Made by a program: the position numbers and the translations under genes
DNA from: Branchiostoma belcheri
Taxonomy: Eukaryota > Chordata > Leptocardii > Amphioxiformes > Branchiostomatidae
Assembly: GCF_001625305.1 (NCBI RefSeq)
Contig: NW_017803379.1
Span: 3,126,704-3,190,703 of the forward strand
Direction: 5' to 3'
DNA length: 64,000 nt
Notes under the pieces: model-generated
What the model saw: the letters and a program-made list of their open reading frames with translations, nothing else
Told to the model about the DNA's origin: nothing
The model's database searches: none
Part shown: piece after piece, positions 1-10,176 of the stretch
Numbering within the stretch: position 1 is the first letter of the stretch
Layout of the letters: each line of letters opens with the position of its first letter

Positions 1-39
1 ATGATTTATGTTCATGTCTTTTACAACAGTGATAGAGGG

Positions 40-265
40 GTAAGGTGGGAACCGTGTCTGTCTAGTTCTATGCCTGAATGGGTAAGGAGCACCGTTCTGG
101 ATAGTCTACGCGTACTACGGTAAGAAAGTAGATTTGCCTCAGGCACGGTTCTGGATACGCGTGGACTATCCAGAATTTTGTTTGAGCGTGGTTCTGGATA
201 AAGCACGATTCTGGATACAACAGCGGGGCAGCGGTGTTCGGGATACAGCGGGAACTTTTCGAGAA
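40..265 (-). repeat. TATCCAGAA-type dispersed repeat, copy 1
   Basis: The stretch is built from repeated TTCTGGATA and TATCCAGAA blocks, including a near palindrome at about 150-180 (TTCTGGATA, nine-base spacer, TATCCAGAA). Its reverse complement matches 39440-39750, sharing for example CCCATTCAGGCATAGAACTA. Shorter relatives lie just after the stop codons of MS4A-like genes B and C (31240-31295, 36040-36087). Open frames here only repeat YPEP-like residues and are not genes. The family is unnamed to me. Confidence 0.7.
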
Positions 266-819
266 ACTCCGGAAAACCATGCCGTTTATAAATCCATAGA
301 TAAGGTGCATGTAGGAACAAACTTCGGGAGGAAGAAAAATCCTATTATTAGAGATAAAACCAACAAGTGCACTACAATCCCGCTCTATGAACCTCAGGTA
401 ACTTCTTCATCTGTATCCGATGCTACACGACATGAAAGACCATATGACTTGACCGGATTTGATTGCCAAAATAAGTGCCAATATAACGTTGCTTATCAAC
501 CAGTCCGATTGGTCCAACCTCTCGTCTGAAAAAAAAATCCGACAGACAGGGAGTTTACATTTCCGTTCTTATCAGGTTCGTTAGTGTTAAACCTTTGAGC
601 GACAGAGTTTAGCATTAGGATACATGTAACTACGGGCACAACAGAGCTCTGGGCTATACGGGGATCCAGCGGAGTGATCACAGATGCTTGATAGCTTTGT
701 GAAATTAGTCTATCTCCTGTTGCCTTTCGTCAATTAAAACTTAAACGAATGCATCATGAAGAACAATAAACTGTAATGAAAAAAAACATTATTCTTGCGA
801 TCGACGCAACCAAATTTAC

Positions 820-969
820 CTGAATCTCTGGAAACGTTAAATCGCGGCCCAGCGTCCGAATGACGTCCTCTAGCTCCTTTGTGGTAATGCAGCCGCTGCC
901 ATCCTTGTCGAACAGAGAAAACACTTGCATCAACTCGGCAATCTGCTCCTCTGATAAAATATCCGACAT
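820..969 (-). CDS. Calmodulin-like EF-hand protein, first coding exon (proximal)
   Basis: This exon encodes 50 residues from an ATG at 969 to a GTAAAT splice donor just left of 820. It begins [13 protein letters not shown] and holds one complete EF-hand loop, [12 protein letters not shown], with D, D, S, T and E at the calcium-binding positions. It stops after FPEIQ, in phase 0, at the calmodulin position equivalent to AELQ before DM. EF-hands 2 to 4 are not in the window, so they must lie left of base 1. The family comprises small cytosolic calcium sensors (calmodulin, troponin C, and the many calmodulin-like proteins of lancelets). A second exon of the same design lies at 5239-5394. They may be alternative first exons of one gene, or first exons of two duplicated genes. 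I cannot assign a specific family member. Confidence 0.8.
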
Positions 970-2049
970 CTTGTGCGCGTTGTGTGATACTCCCTGTCGC
1001 CTGCTTTCAAGTCCAATCTGTGGAAAATTTACGCTTTCTGTGGAAAAGTTGCTGGTCAGGAAATGTTTAAGTAGCCCTTCTGTGCGTGTTTGTGGTCTGA
1101 CTAGAGCAGGAAAGACGATTTGGGACCAGAGATGAGTAACTCGAGTTGGTCAGCGAGCGGTGTGGCATGGCGGACACGCTGGTCAGTATGATGTCAGCTG
1201 TCCGGCAGGTCATCCGTCTGTCGCCTCGTGTAACCCACACCGTGGTTTATGCCACGGCTATATCATGTCCACAGGGTCAACATGATCGCCTGTCGTCAGC
1301 TTAGAACCATTCCTGTTCCAAAGTTTACTCGAGGTTTTGCATCCCGCCGTGACTTTGAATACTGCAAAAAGTTCCACTTCGGTCGGTGAACGTGGAAGTT
1401 GTTCCACAAACTCAAAGTCAAGTTGAGTGGACATATTTACAGAAATAAGACAGGACAACAGAAATAGGACACACCGGTGGGGTACTTGAAGTACGGGCAT
1501 GATTCATGTTCGGGACGTGAGGACTTCTGGGAACGGGGCCGGTGTACGTCCTTGACACACGTTCGATGGCCGGCGTGACCTTGAATAGGATTATGGGTCC
1601 ATTTACAGACAGCATCGTCATGTTGTTGGTGAATACCGTTGGTGATTAGTCAACAGCTTTAGTAGCTGGAAGTTGCGATGGACAATCAAGCATAATATTA
1701 ATTTTCTGCACAGTTAGTATGTAAGATATTTCTACAAAGAGATAACTTAAGGTAGATGTGGTAAGTCTACGACTTTTATAACAGATGTACATGCAATGAA
1801 GTAAAGTAAAATACAATATATGTCATTTAGCATCAAGCATGCTCGACTTTTTATGTTATTTTTATGTTTGCGGTCAATGACCCTCTGTGCTGGCACGTTT
1901 AAGGTAACAGAGTTTGCTTTGATAATGGAGACCGGGCTGGAATCAAGGACAAACAATTCGTCTTCAACCATCTGTGCGCGTCAGTATGTATACGTCACCG
2001 AGTTGTTGTCACAGCGTATACACTCGTCCGTCCTTAGCGCACTATAGCT
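970..2049. other. Non-coding stretch between the two EF-hand exons, part 1
   Basis: No coding exon with convincing protein content is visible on either strand. Short open frames here have no recognisable domain. It would be the proximal promoter of the 969 start, or an intron of the exon at 5239-5394. Confidence 0.5.
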
Positions 2050-2131
2050 CCATCCATATCGTGACAAGTATCCAATAAATTATAACTTCACCATCCATAT
2101 CGTTACAAGTATCCAATAAATTATAACTTCA
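2050..2131. repeat. 41-bp direct tandem duplication
   Basis: Bases 2050-2090 and 2091-2131 are two copies of a 41-base unit beginning CCATCCATATCG. They differ at one base (GTGACAAG against GTTACAAG). Confidence 0.9.
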
Positions 2132-2480
2132 CCATGGGCGGATTACAGGCTTTGTGCACCAAATCCCTCCGCGGGAAAAGTTCCTTTCGGTGCGATATGA
2201 GATGCCAGGAATATAAAGCTGTCCTTTATAGTTCTTAGGTAGCCTCTACTAGGCTCTTAGAGGCGGCGGCTGGAAAGAGTACAGATTGACCACTGGGAGC
2301 GACATACGAACTCCCCTTGCATGTTACCTGTCTATTTGGCAAATTTCTACTCTTTCCAACCGCTTTAAGCCTGGTAGAGAGATAAGTTCTCAGGCGTACA
2401 TGCCCAACCCGTCGGGTTACATACATACGGCACTGTATAAATCAATTTGTTTGAGCGATCTCTAGTGGAACACTGCATAG

Positions 2481-2504
2481 TTATATATATATATATATAT
2501 ATAT
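2481..2504. repeat. (AT)n microsatellite
   Basis: About eleven uninterrupted AT dinucleotides. The flanks from 2132 to 3078 show no supportable gene. Confidence 0.9.
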
Positions 2505-3078
2505 GTATAAGATTGGCCTTGTTGGTGATCTCTTCAGATGCATTTTTCCTGGGTGGCAGAATTATGTTAGCAGCTAGACGGTGAGCCCTGTGAAACGACG
2601 TGTCTTCTTACAAAATGGTGATCATGTGAATAGATTTTACAACGCTTGTGTCGCCATTGCAATCCTGCCATTGGAGCGCACTCCGCTAGACGGAGCCGTC
2701 GAAAAGCGTATGACTGGATGCGCATCCGCAAAGATGCAGCACCACTTGGTCCTTTCTTTTGCTCAATTTAAAAATTTAAACGACAATGGGGAATAAATTG
2801 CCCCCCCCCCTTAAATTTGGATCCTATCATTATACACTATATATCCCTGGAGTCTAATTACTCTAGTTGTTGGACGATCTGACAACCAGTTTTCTTCACT
2901 TTGTGTCGCGTGCACGTTACTGCCCACTTCCTCCTATCCTCCCATTTTTTTCGTTGTCTACTCCTCTTCCAGGGAATTCATCCGGAAGATTCGTAATGCG
3001 AGTATGAGAGTTTGAAGGCCTTGAATTTGTATCCGGTAAGAATCTGTAGTTGTGAAGTGTTTTCATCCTACTGTCTCA

Positions 3079-3778
3079 TGACGTCATGGCACTGTCAAGC
3101 TGTGTTCAACAGCGGGGTAGAACTTCCTACTTGACGACGTTTGAAAGCTTTTCCGTTATCTTTTCTCCACTTCGTGACGCTTGATTCAATGAGAGCTACC
3201 TCCGAGTTGCAATTTCAGGACGGGAAAACATTTTGATTTAATTTGGTGGCTTTGACGTCATCGTATCAAGTCCATCCTGTGTTCAACATCAGTGCGGAAC
3301 TTCCCACTTGACGACGTCCGACAGCTTTTACGTTTTATTTCTCCACTTCTTGACGCTTGATTCGATCAGAGCCACTTCAGCATTGCTATTTCAGGACGGG
3401 AAAACATTTTAATTTTGTAGTTTGGAGGAAAGTGACGTCATGGCATCAAGTCAACCCGTGTTCAACAGTAGAGTAGAACTTCCTACTTGAAATCTTTTCC
3501 GTTATTTTTTCTCCACTCCACGACGCTTGATTCAATGAGAGCTACCTCCGCGTCGCTATTTCAGGAGGAGAAAAACATTTTAATTTGTAGTTTGGAGGAC
3601 AGTGGCGTCACAAGTACGTCAATTTGCGTTTAACAGCGAGGAGGAACACCACTTGACGACGTCTGAAAGCTTTGCCGTTATTTTTTCCACTCCATGACAT
3701 TTGATTCAATAAGGGCCATCCCCGCGTCGCTATTTCAGGACGAGAAAACATTTTAATTTGTAGTTTGGAGGAAAATGT
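3079..3778. repeat. Four-copy ~175-bp satellite with TGACGTCA in each unit start
   Basis: Four head-to-tail units begin at about 3079, 3253, 3433 and 3603. Each carries in order a TGACGTCA-type start, CTACTTGACGACGT, a CTTTTCCGTTATTTTTTCTCC-like block, GACGCTTGATTCAAT and a CAGGACGGGAAAACATTTT-like end. The first three units keep the perfect CRE palindrome TGACGTCA (3079-3086, 3253-3260, 3433-3440); the fourth reads TGGCGTCA. Units differ by scattered substitutions and small indels, so the array is not recent. It lies between the two EF-hand exons. Confidence 0.85.
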
Positions 3779-4116
3779 CTTCGCTCGGACGTCAAATCAT
3801 TATGGGGGATACGTACAGCGGAGTCGACCGCGCTGGTACTGTGGTACTCCTTTGCAATCATGTCTAATCATCCCCTTGGATAATAACCTCCTTGGTATCT
3901 AATGTATCCGTTCCTACTTCTTGTCGAGTCTATTTCGGAACAAGTAATTCAACGCTAGACGTGCTTATCGCTACAAATGTTTATAAACTAACACGACAGG
4001 CATTAATTGCACGTTTTCTAAAATTACTGTTTGTCAAATCTAAGTTGGTTATGTTACTTTGCTTCCTTTGCGGACGAAGGAAAGCTTTTCAAATCAGTCT
4101 TGACTCGCTACAGTTT

Positions 4117-4345
4117 CTGTATCTGTATCTGTATAGCCGGTATAACGGCCCCTCGGCTTAACACACCAGCTTCACAGGCACGCGGAGCAGCGGCAGCTGG
4201 CTATATAACAATGAACGACTTCTTATAACTAACCGTTGCACATCTAACTTTAAACATTTTTAAAGCTATCAAGTGATGCCGCCTACTGTACTTATTGGCA
4301 GCAAGTTCCATTCTACGATACTTCTAGGAAACATTTTGAACACAG
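4117..4345 (+). repeat. Dispersed repeat R1, uninterrupted copy
   Basis: The copy begins with a short TATCTG tandem, then GTATAGCCGGTATAACGGCC, TTCACAGGCACGCGG and CATCTAACTTTAAAC, and ends near CTACTGTACTTATTGGCAGC. The same order occurs at 31996-33060, where an 824-bp MITE interrupts it. Fragments occur at 13855-13905 (reverse) and 53268-53320. The class is uncertain; no coding capacity is visible. Confidence 0.7.
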
Positions 4346-4478
4346 TTAATCTCATTGTAGCTGAAAAAGAATCGACTGGTGACCTTTTGCCCTGTACTCC
4401 TAACCATCACCATAACTATTGCCCCGCCCGACCCCAGTATACCACTGAACATGGTCGTGGGAGGGATGTTAGTGCCAA

Positions 4479-4526
4479 TATTACATTACATTACATTACA
4501 TTACATTACATTACATTACATTACAT
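4479..4526. repeat. (TTACA)n microsatellite
   Basis: Nine uninterrupted copies of the pentamer TTACA. It lies just right of repeat R1. Confidence 0.95.
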
Positions 4527-5238
4527 CTACTCAACTCAAATCTAAGTTTTTGCCTTCATTTCATATCATCCATTCATTGTTCATGCTGACTGGCGATGTC
4601 ACAATAAGTTGTAGAACTTGAGTGCAGCGGCATAACGCGCTATTATAGTTTCTTTGATGTTCTAATGGCTCTCTGCGGGTGCATTCAAATATCTATATTT
4701 GTCGCCTTTAGCTCTGTACAAGGAAGGAGGAGACTGAACTTCATGTCCAGAAATAGAAATAGAATCCGCTACGTCAAGTACAGACGGGCTATATTTCGTC
4801 GCAGCTGCGTGAACATGCGGGGATGTTATGATAAACGACTGGCTGTTTTGATAAATGATTCCAACGATAACGTGTTGTTTCAAAGAATGTTTGACATTCG
4901 CATCTAGTTGTACATTCAATATACCTGCCGTGCATTATAAAGTAAAATATGAAACTCTCTGTTGACTCTCATTGATATACGATCAATAATGGCAATCAGA
5001 TATCTCTAAAGATGATAAAAATACTGTCCCTTTGACAGCCATAACCCTTTCGCCTCTCGTACGTACCTTATATGAAATGTCTAGCGACAAAAATGGAAAT
5101 CATGAAAATAGTCAACTTTAGGTATCCCTAAACATTTTTGCGTGCTGTGTCGGTGTGAGTGGGGTTATCGCCGGCATCAGTCGGTCTGTGTTAGTTTTAA
5201 CTGTTGTTATTTGTTATCTTTTCTTTAAGTAGGATTAC

Positions 5239-5394
5239 CTGAAGCTCAGGCGTTGATATTGCTAATCCTAGTCCTCTGAGAACGTCTCCAAGTTCCGATG
5301 TCGTGATGACTCCGCTCCCGTCCTTGTCGAACAACGAGAAGACCTCCTTGTACTCTGCTATCTGTTCCTCCGACAGCACAGTCGGGTCCGCCAT
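5239..5394 (-). CDS. Calmodulin-like EF-hand protein, first coding exon (distal)
   Basis: This exon encodes 52 residues from an ATG at 5394 to a GTAATC donor left of 5239, in phase 0. It starts [20 protein letters not shown], closer to canonical calmodulin than the exon at 820-969. It contains one complete EF-hand loop, [12 protein letters not shown], and ends after STPELQ at the same position as the other exon. No matching second exon lies between it and 969, so both exons appear to need acceptors beyond the left edge. Alternative promoter use, or two nested or tandem genes, would both fit. The later EF-hands are not visible. Confidence 0.8.
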
Positions 5395-5399
5395 TACTG

Positions 5400-7002
5400 C
5401 CCAGGTTTTATTGTGTCATGTGGATGACTGATACCGATGATGTGGGAGGTTACATGTTATATGAGGGACGGAACATGTTGGGGTAAACGTAGGCAGTGCT
5501 AGGGTTGCGCCGCTTTCGCCCGTTCTCTTCTAGAATTTCAGGGCTTCCCGAATACGAGCTGCCTGGTTTTCCCTAACAACACTAGTGCTCTATTAGGAAT
5601 GTAACTACCGAATAGTACTAAAACTTCTATACGGTACTATATGCTCTTTTTATTAATTGATAATAATAATTATTAATTAAATAAAGTATAAGCAGCAAAG
5701 ACTAGGACGCTGCAGTCTTGCGCACGTACCTGAATTCAACCTGTCACTTACTGTATTATTGAAAAAAAGGAATAAAAGATCTTGTTACAAGGTGCCAAGA
5801 AATGAAGCGATAAAACATAAACTACACTGTGATGGTCTGGAAGTTTGAAAATCTAGGCATCGATTTTGCGTGCTTTCGTTGCCCATCCTAGTTTTTTTTT
5901 CTCGCTAGACTCTCGCATTAGATTTGGAATGTGCCGAGGAAGTTATCCATAAAGTACCCTGGATGTCTCCAATGCTTTATACTGTATGCTGCACTCCTTG
6001 TGCTGACTTTCACGGGTCACGGCATAGCAATTTGCCCCATCATTACAACTCGTATGAAAGGTATCATCTACGTCTCGACCAATTTACCCTATACAAACCA
6101 TTGGAAACAGGACGAGCTTCACTACTACATTCTGAATTTGATTCACGGAGATCTTCGTATAGACCTACGCCTTGTTTGGCTGGATCTGTCCTTTATAATT
6201 TGAAATGCGGTCTATGTATGTGAAGATTCCAGGTGTGTGTGTGTGAGGGGTTAAAGGCCTTTAACTTGTAGCCAGTACTGAGAATCCACTGACAATAGGA
6301 TGTGCTTCTCCACTACATTTTGAATTTGAATCACGTACATTCAGGTGGTGAAGACGCCGTCAGTCCATTAACCCCTAACCTTCGTGCATTATCAGATCAA
6401 GTTGTCTTCTACTTTCAGTACTTTCTGTTGTCACCTCCTGGTGCATGTGTGTGGACTGCATCTAGAGTAGGAGTGCCTCGCACCGTGCCTGCATATTGAT
6501 AAGTTATATATATTGCACACATGTCAAGGCAAGATACGATACATTAACAGTAGAGTACAATACAATAAAAACAACTAAAATTGCAATAAGTCTTTTTTTA
6601 ATCTTTAATTTTCAACCACTAACATCTTAGTTTTTGTGACATACAGAACAGAGTAACAGGTTCTCCATACAAGACTTCCGGGCGCACAACAGCAATTTTT
6701 CACTGTCGAGGTTTTGAGCACATTGTTTTAATGTTAACTACAATGAAAACAATATTCCAAATACACGGAAAAGGGAAGTTGATAATCTGTTTCCAACCCT
6801 TGTCTCGGCTAAAGTGTCAAACCAAAATTCTTACATACTTCGACTTGAGAACTTTACTGAAGTTCCCGAGTTATTACAAGGATAGTTGACATATTTGATC
6901 TGTTCTGGTTATATAATGGTATTATTAGGTTTATTTATAAGTTTACATTTTATTACGTGTTAACTCAGAAACAGCGCCCTTGTTCAGAACAATATGCCGT
7001 GA
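5400..7002. other. Non-coding stretch, upstream of the distal EF-hand exon
   Basis: AT-rich sequence. Open frames up to about 99 codons show no domain, no splice support and no compositional bias. I see nothing that supports a gene. Confidence 0.5.
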
Positions 7003-7370
7003 ATAATTCCATCAGGTTGGTGAATGATTGAATAGTAACGTTCTTTATTCACAACCACTTGTTTAACAAGAGCAGACGTTTCGATGACTGTCTGTCATCT
7101 TCATCAGGGCAATTATGACTGATTCAGTGTACACTGAAGCTAGGGCTTACTGCTAAGGATGCTATCTATGTATGTCTCAATTACTTTACGATTGGGGACA
7201 CATTGTCAGCAGTAACATCTAGCTTCAGTGCACAGCGAACCAGTCATTTTAGCTGTGACGAAGATGACAGACGGTCGTCATTTAAACGTATACTCGTCGT
7301 AAACGCTGTGAATAAAGTGGTTGTGAATAAATAAATATTAAAGAACGTTGATATTCAATATAGACCACTT
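7003..7370. repeat. Foldback MITE, family F1, most complete copy
   Basis: The left end reads GTGAATAATTCCATCAGGTT, then TTCTTTATTCACAACCACTT and a block whose reverse strand reads CTGATGA, a 6-bp hairpin, GAAACGTC. The right half repeats these blocks inverted (GATGACAGACGG, GTGAATAAAGTGGTTGTGAA). Other copies or fragments: 13640-13860, 17270-17420, 19198-19352, 55070-55190 and 57203-57375. It is non-autonomous, with no coding sequence. MITEs with long inverted repeats are abundant in lancelets. Confidence 0.75.
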
Positions 7371-7787
7371 TGTGTTATATAGTATATAAAGTTACTTACT
7401 ATTATACTACATATATGTGAGTATATCGGAACACATTGTACAGACCAAATACATTGCGACTAACACGATGATACCCAATACTCTTAAATATCACAGCTGG
7501 CATATCTACACTGATTTTCTCTGTCTGTGTATCTGTTTGTGTACGTGTAAATTATAAATTGTGTGTATAATGCAGATTTCCTATCTGCGTCTTCTCTTCA
7601 TCTTACAATCGATCAACTTTCAGAATCTTTATGAGTAGTTAAGTTCCTTTGTTTCAGTTTCTTACTATGTTGACTAAATTTGTGGTATAAAATTTGATAG
7701 AAATGTTCTGACACATCGTTGTCATTCGACATGAACTACAGTGTCTTTGACTCTTGGTTATCCTTCTTCAGACGGTGTTTCTCCCAT

Positions 7788-9131
7788 TTAGGGTCGAGTT
7801 ACGCCATGTTTGCCACACGTCAGAATACGGACGACCACGTTTCTGAAGTCCACGTTGAAGATGGTGTATATGATGGGGTTCAGCGCGCTGTTGCAGTATC
7901 CCACCCAGAACCAGAACCCGAACACCTCGTCAGGGACGTGGCACGACTTGCACAGGACCTTGATGGGGTAGAGCTGGAAGAACGGGTACCAGCAGACGAT
8001 GAAAGCCCCCATGACGAGCCCGATGATCAGCGTGAAGCGGCGTTCTCTGGACTGCACGTGCCGAGCCCGGCTGAGACTCGGAGGGTCTTTCTTACTCTTC
8101 CGTTTCTTAGCGCCTATTGGCTTGAACGTGGGGGTCTGCGGCTGGATTACGCCAGTGACTGTGGTGGTCTTTTCGGCTCTGCTGTCAAGTACTGGGCTGG
8201 TAGTGCCTACATTCGTCGTGCCTGTTGGTTCGTCTAATGTAGTGATGAGCTCCAGTTTGTTGGGGCGCTTGCTGGACCAGCTGACGGAACTCAGAGCGGT
8301 GATGGTGGTGACTTGTGTCAGGTTATTGCGAGACGAGGTGGGAGTTGAAGCCAGGCTGATGTCCTGTCGCGGGGCGCCCAGCTTCTTCCTGAACTGCGCA
8401 CGGGTGGCCTGGAAGAGGCGCACGTAGGCCGCGATCATCACCGCCAACGGGATGTAAAAACTCATGGTTATCGAGAACAGGACGTACCCGGGGTTCACAC
8501 GCAGCGGGCACTGCGGCAGCCCGCCCTTCGGCTGCTGGGCCTCCTTCCAGCCGAACAGCGGAGGGAGAGAGACCGCCGCTGCGGCGATGTAAGCCCCGAC
8601 GATCAGGTTGAGCTGCCGCCGGTTGCCTGTTCCCATGGAGGCGGTGGGGTTGGTGACACAGCGGTGGCGCTCGATGGCGATGAGGCACAGGTTGAAGATG
8701 GAAGCCGTGCAGAAGAACACGTCCAACGCCAGCCACATGTCGCACCACACCTGCCCGAATACCCAGTAACCCATGATCTCGTACGCGAGCGAGAACGGCA
8801 TGATCATCACACCCAACATGATGTCGCTCGCCGCCAGGGACACCAAGAAGAAGTTCTGATGGTTCTGGAGCTTCTTCTCTATCCCTACCGCGACACACAC
8901 GAGGATGTTACCCACTATGATGAGGAACATGACCGAGGAGACGGTGATTCCAACGGCAATGCCGCCGCCGAGAGAGTAGGGGAAGGCGACGGAGTCAGTC
9001 ATGTTTGTGACCGTGTCGTTGCTCGTCGTGTTCACGGCCTGGCACCCACCACAGATTGCTGTGCCATTTGGAATCGTGTAGGAGTAGTTGGATGGGAAAG
9101 TAAAGTTGCTGTGATGAGGATCTATGGCCAT
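7788..9131 (-). CDS. Aminergic class A GPCR, alpha-2 adrenergic receptor-like
   Basis: A single uninterrupted exon encodes a 447-residue plasma-membrane receptor. The N-terminus carries six N-glycosylation sequons (N9, N15, N22, N34, N38, N43). Seven-TM landmarks are intact: N75 in GNILV (TM1), D103 in LAASD (TM2), C130 and the amine-binding D137 (TM3), SFYIP with serines at 5.42 and 5.46 (TM5), CWYPFF (TM6) and NPIIY (TM7). The third loop is long and basic, and the short tail has a cysteine in ILTC suited to palmitoylation. D137 plus the TM5 serines indicate a catecholamine-type ligand. The FWVGYCNSALNP stretch and TM5 resemble alpha-2 adrenergic receptors most. The G-protein motif is ERH rather than DRY. 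Octopamine, dopamine or other amine specificity cannot be excluded. High GC content makes the antisense strand open too; I reject those frames. Confidence 0.93.
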   Translation of the reverse strand: MAIDPHHSNFTFPSNYSYTIPNGTAICGGCQAVNTTSNDTVTNMTDSVAFPYSLGGGIAVGITVSSVMFLIIVGNILVCVAVGIEKKLQNHQNFFLVSLAASDIMLGVMIMPFSLAYEIMGYWVFGQVWCDMWLALDVFFCTASIFNLCLIAIERHRCVTNPTASMGTGNRRQLNLIVGAYIAAAAVSLPPLFGWKEAQQPKGGLPQCPLRVNPGYVLFSITMSFYIPLAVMIAAYVRLFQATRAQFRKKLGAPRQDISLASTPTSSRNNLTQVTTITALSSVSWSSKRPNKLELITTLDEPTGTTNVGTTSPVLDSRAEKTTTVTGVIQPQTPTFKPIGAKKRKSKKDPPSLSRARHVQSRERRFTLIIGLVMGAFIVCWYPFFQLYPIKVLCKSCHVPDEVFGFWFWVGYCNSALNPIIYTIFNVDFRNVVVRILTCGKHGVTRP

Positions 9132-9837
9132 GTTTTTTTTTACCAGTCCTAACTAAGATTCTGCAGCTTTACAGCTATAGTCTACACCACGAAAGTGTTC
9201 CAATGATTTGTGATGACGGTTTCCCCAGGTAGCGTGTTTTGGATCCCCTTGTGTAGACTCCTGCAGAATAGAGAGAGTTTTCATCCTTTTACTCACGCAG
9301 CGTCATTCAATCTTTGTCAACAGAATGATATGACTCAATATCATAAAGGAAATAATACGACTTCACATGCTGTTTAAATGTCCTTGCACAATCTTACACG
9401 CCTTCTAATGATGACGAAACTATCAATGCCTCAACGACTAATACACAGAGACACCGTTCCTGCCATTGCACCATGTGCTCAATCCATTTTGGCAAGTATA
9501 CAATTTTCTGTGCTCCCCATGACCCTTAATTAACAATTCTACTCACATGAACCAGAAGCACACCGGCAGAATCCCTTGCATTAATACATGCGGCAACCTG
9601 CTCCTAATCAATACTTCTTCTACCGTTTCAGCAGAATCAGAAGCTCTTTGGTTCAGCGTAGGTGACTGGGTGACTGGGTACATGCATAAAAATAACTCTA
9701 AGATACTATGTTGCCATGGCAGCGACAAGAGCTTGATAGACATGTCTGCGATTACTAGATTATTAGGCTATAAGAAATTATAATCTTTATCTCGTGTTTT
9801 TCTAATTACTGTGCAATGGTTTCATTGGGTCAGAGGC
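9132..9837. other. 5' flank of the GPCR
   Basis: No coding exon is seen. A short open frame at 9547-9783 lacks any recognisable domain. A 5' UTR exon may lie here, but its ends cannot be fixed from sequence. Confidence 0.4.
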
Positions 9838-9960
9838 GTCACGTGACACCGAATGACGTCAACCCTGCCCACTCGGGTCGCATCTGTGACACTGATAACC
9901 ACGCGTTGCCATGGAGACGGCGTCAGTGACGTCTGTCATCTCAGCAGGCTCACAATCATG
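9838..9960. promoter_or_regulatory. Candidate regulatory cluster: E-box, CRE, X-box-like
   Basis: Within 80 bp there are CACGTG (9840-9845), a perfect CRE palindrome TGACGTCA (9854-9861) and GTTGCCATGGAGAC (9905-9918). The last differs by one base from the RFX X-box pattern GTNRCC-N2-RGYAAC when read on the reverse strand. The cluster is GC-richer than its surroundings and lies ~0.7 kb upstream of the GPCR start. Its target and activity are inferred. Confidence 0.4.
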
Positions 9961-10040
9961 GTACGCAGAGACGTAAAGTTATATATGCATCCCCATGACT
10001 TATCATCATTGTGGTTGTATAAGACAGTCGGGCGGATCCA

Positions 10041-10176
10041 GTAATACAGACCGTTTCTGATCGAACACGTCGAAGCCCCTTGTTCTATTTCGAACACTTC
10101 CCTTCCCGGAGGTGTTCGAAATAGAACGGGGCGGGGCTTGTGGTGTTCGATTAGTTCGATCAGAAACGTCTATTAC
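10041..10176. repeat. 136-bp near-perfect hairpin element
   Basis: The arms start GTAATA...GTTTCTGATCGAAC and meet at GTTCTATTTCGAACAC, a short TTCCCTTCCCGGAG loop, then GTGTTCGAAATAGAAC. The right arm has a few extra bases. Length and shape suit a tiny foldback MITE. No clear target duplication was found. Confidence 0.75.

Noticed and set aside
446-470. (residues of the LRR receptor) Calling the paired YSEI motifs a canonical ITAM
   Set aside because: Seventeen residues separate the two motifs and the -2 residues are P and H, so neither ITAM nor ITIM definitions are met; they are kept as YxxI motifs. Coordinates here are protein residues of the 886-residue frame.
134-529. 131-codon plus-strand open frame at the left edge
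   Set aside because: Half of it lies in the TATCCAGAA repeat and the translation has no domain; the same repeat gives similar frames at 39512-39835.
8664-9152. Long antisense frames across the GPCR (also 7719-8237 and 7999-8427)
   Set aside because: They mirror the GC-rich third-codon bias of the receptor gene and have acidic/histidine-rich nonsense content with no domain.
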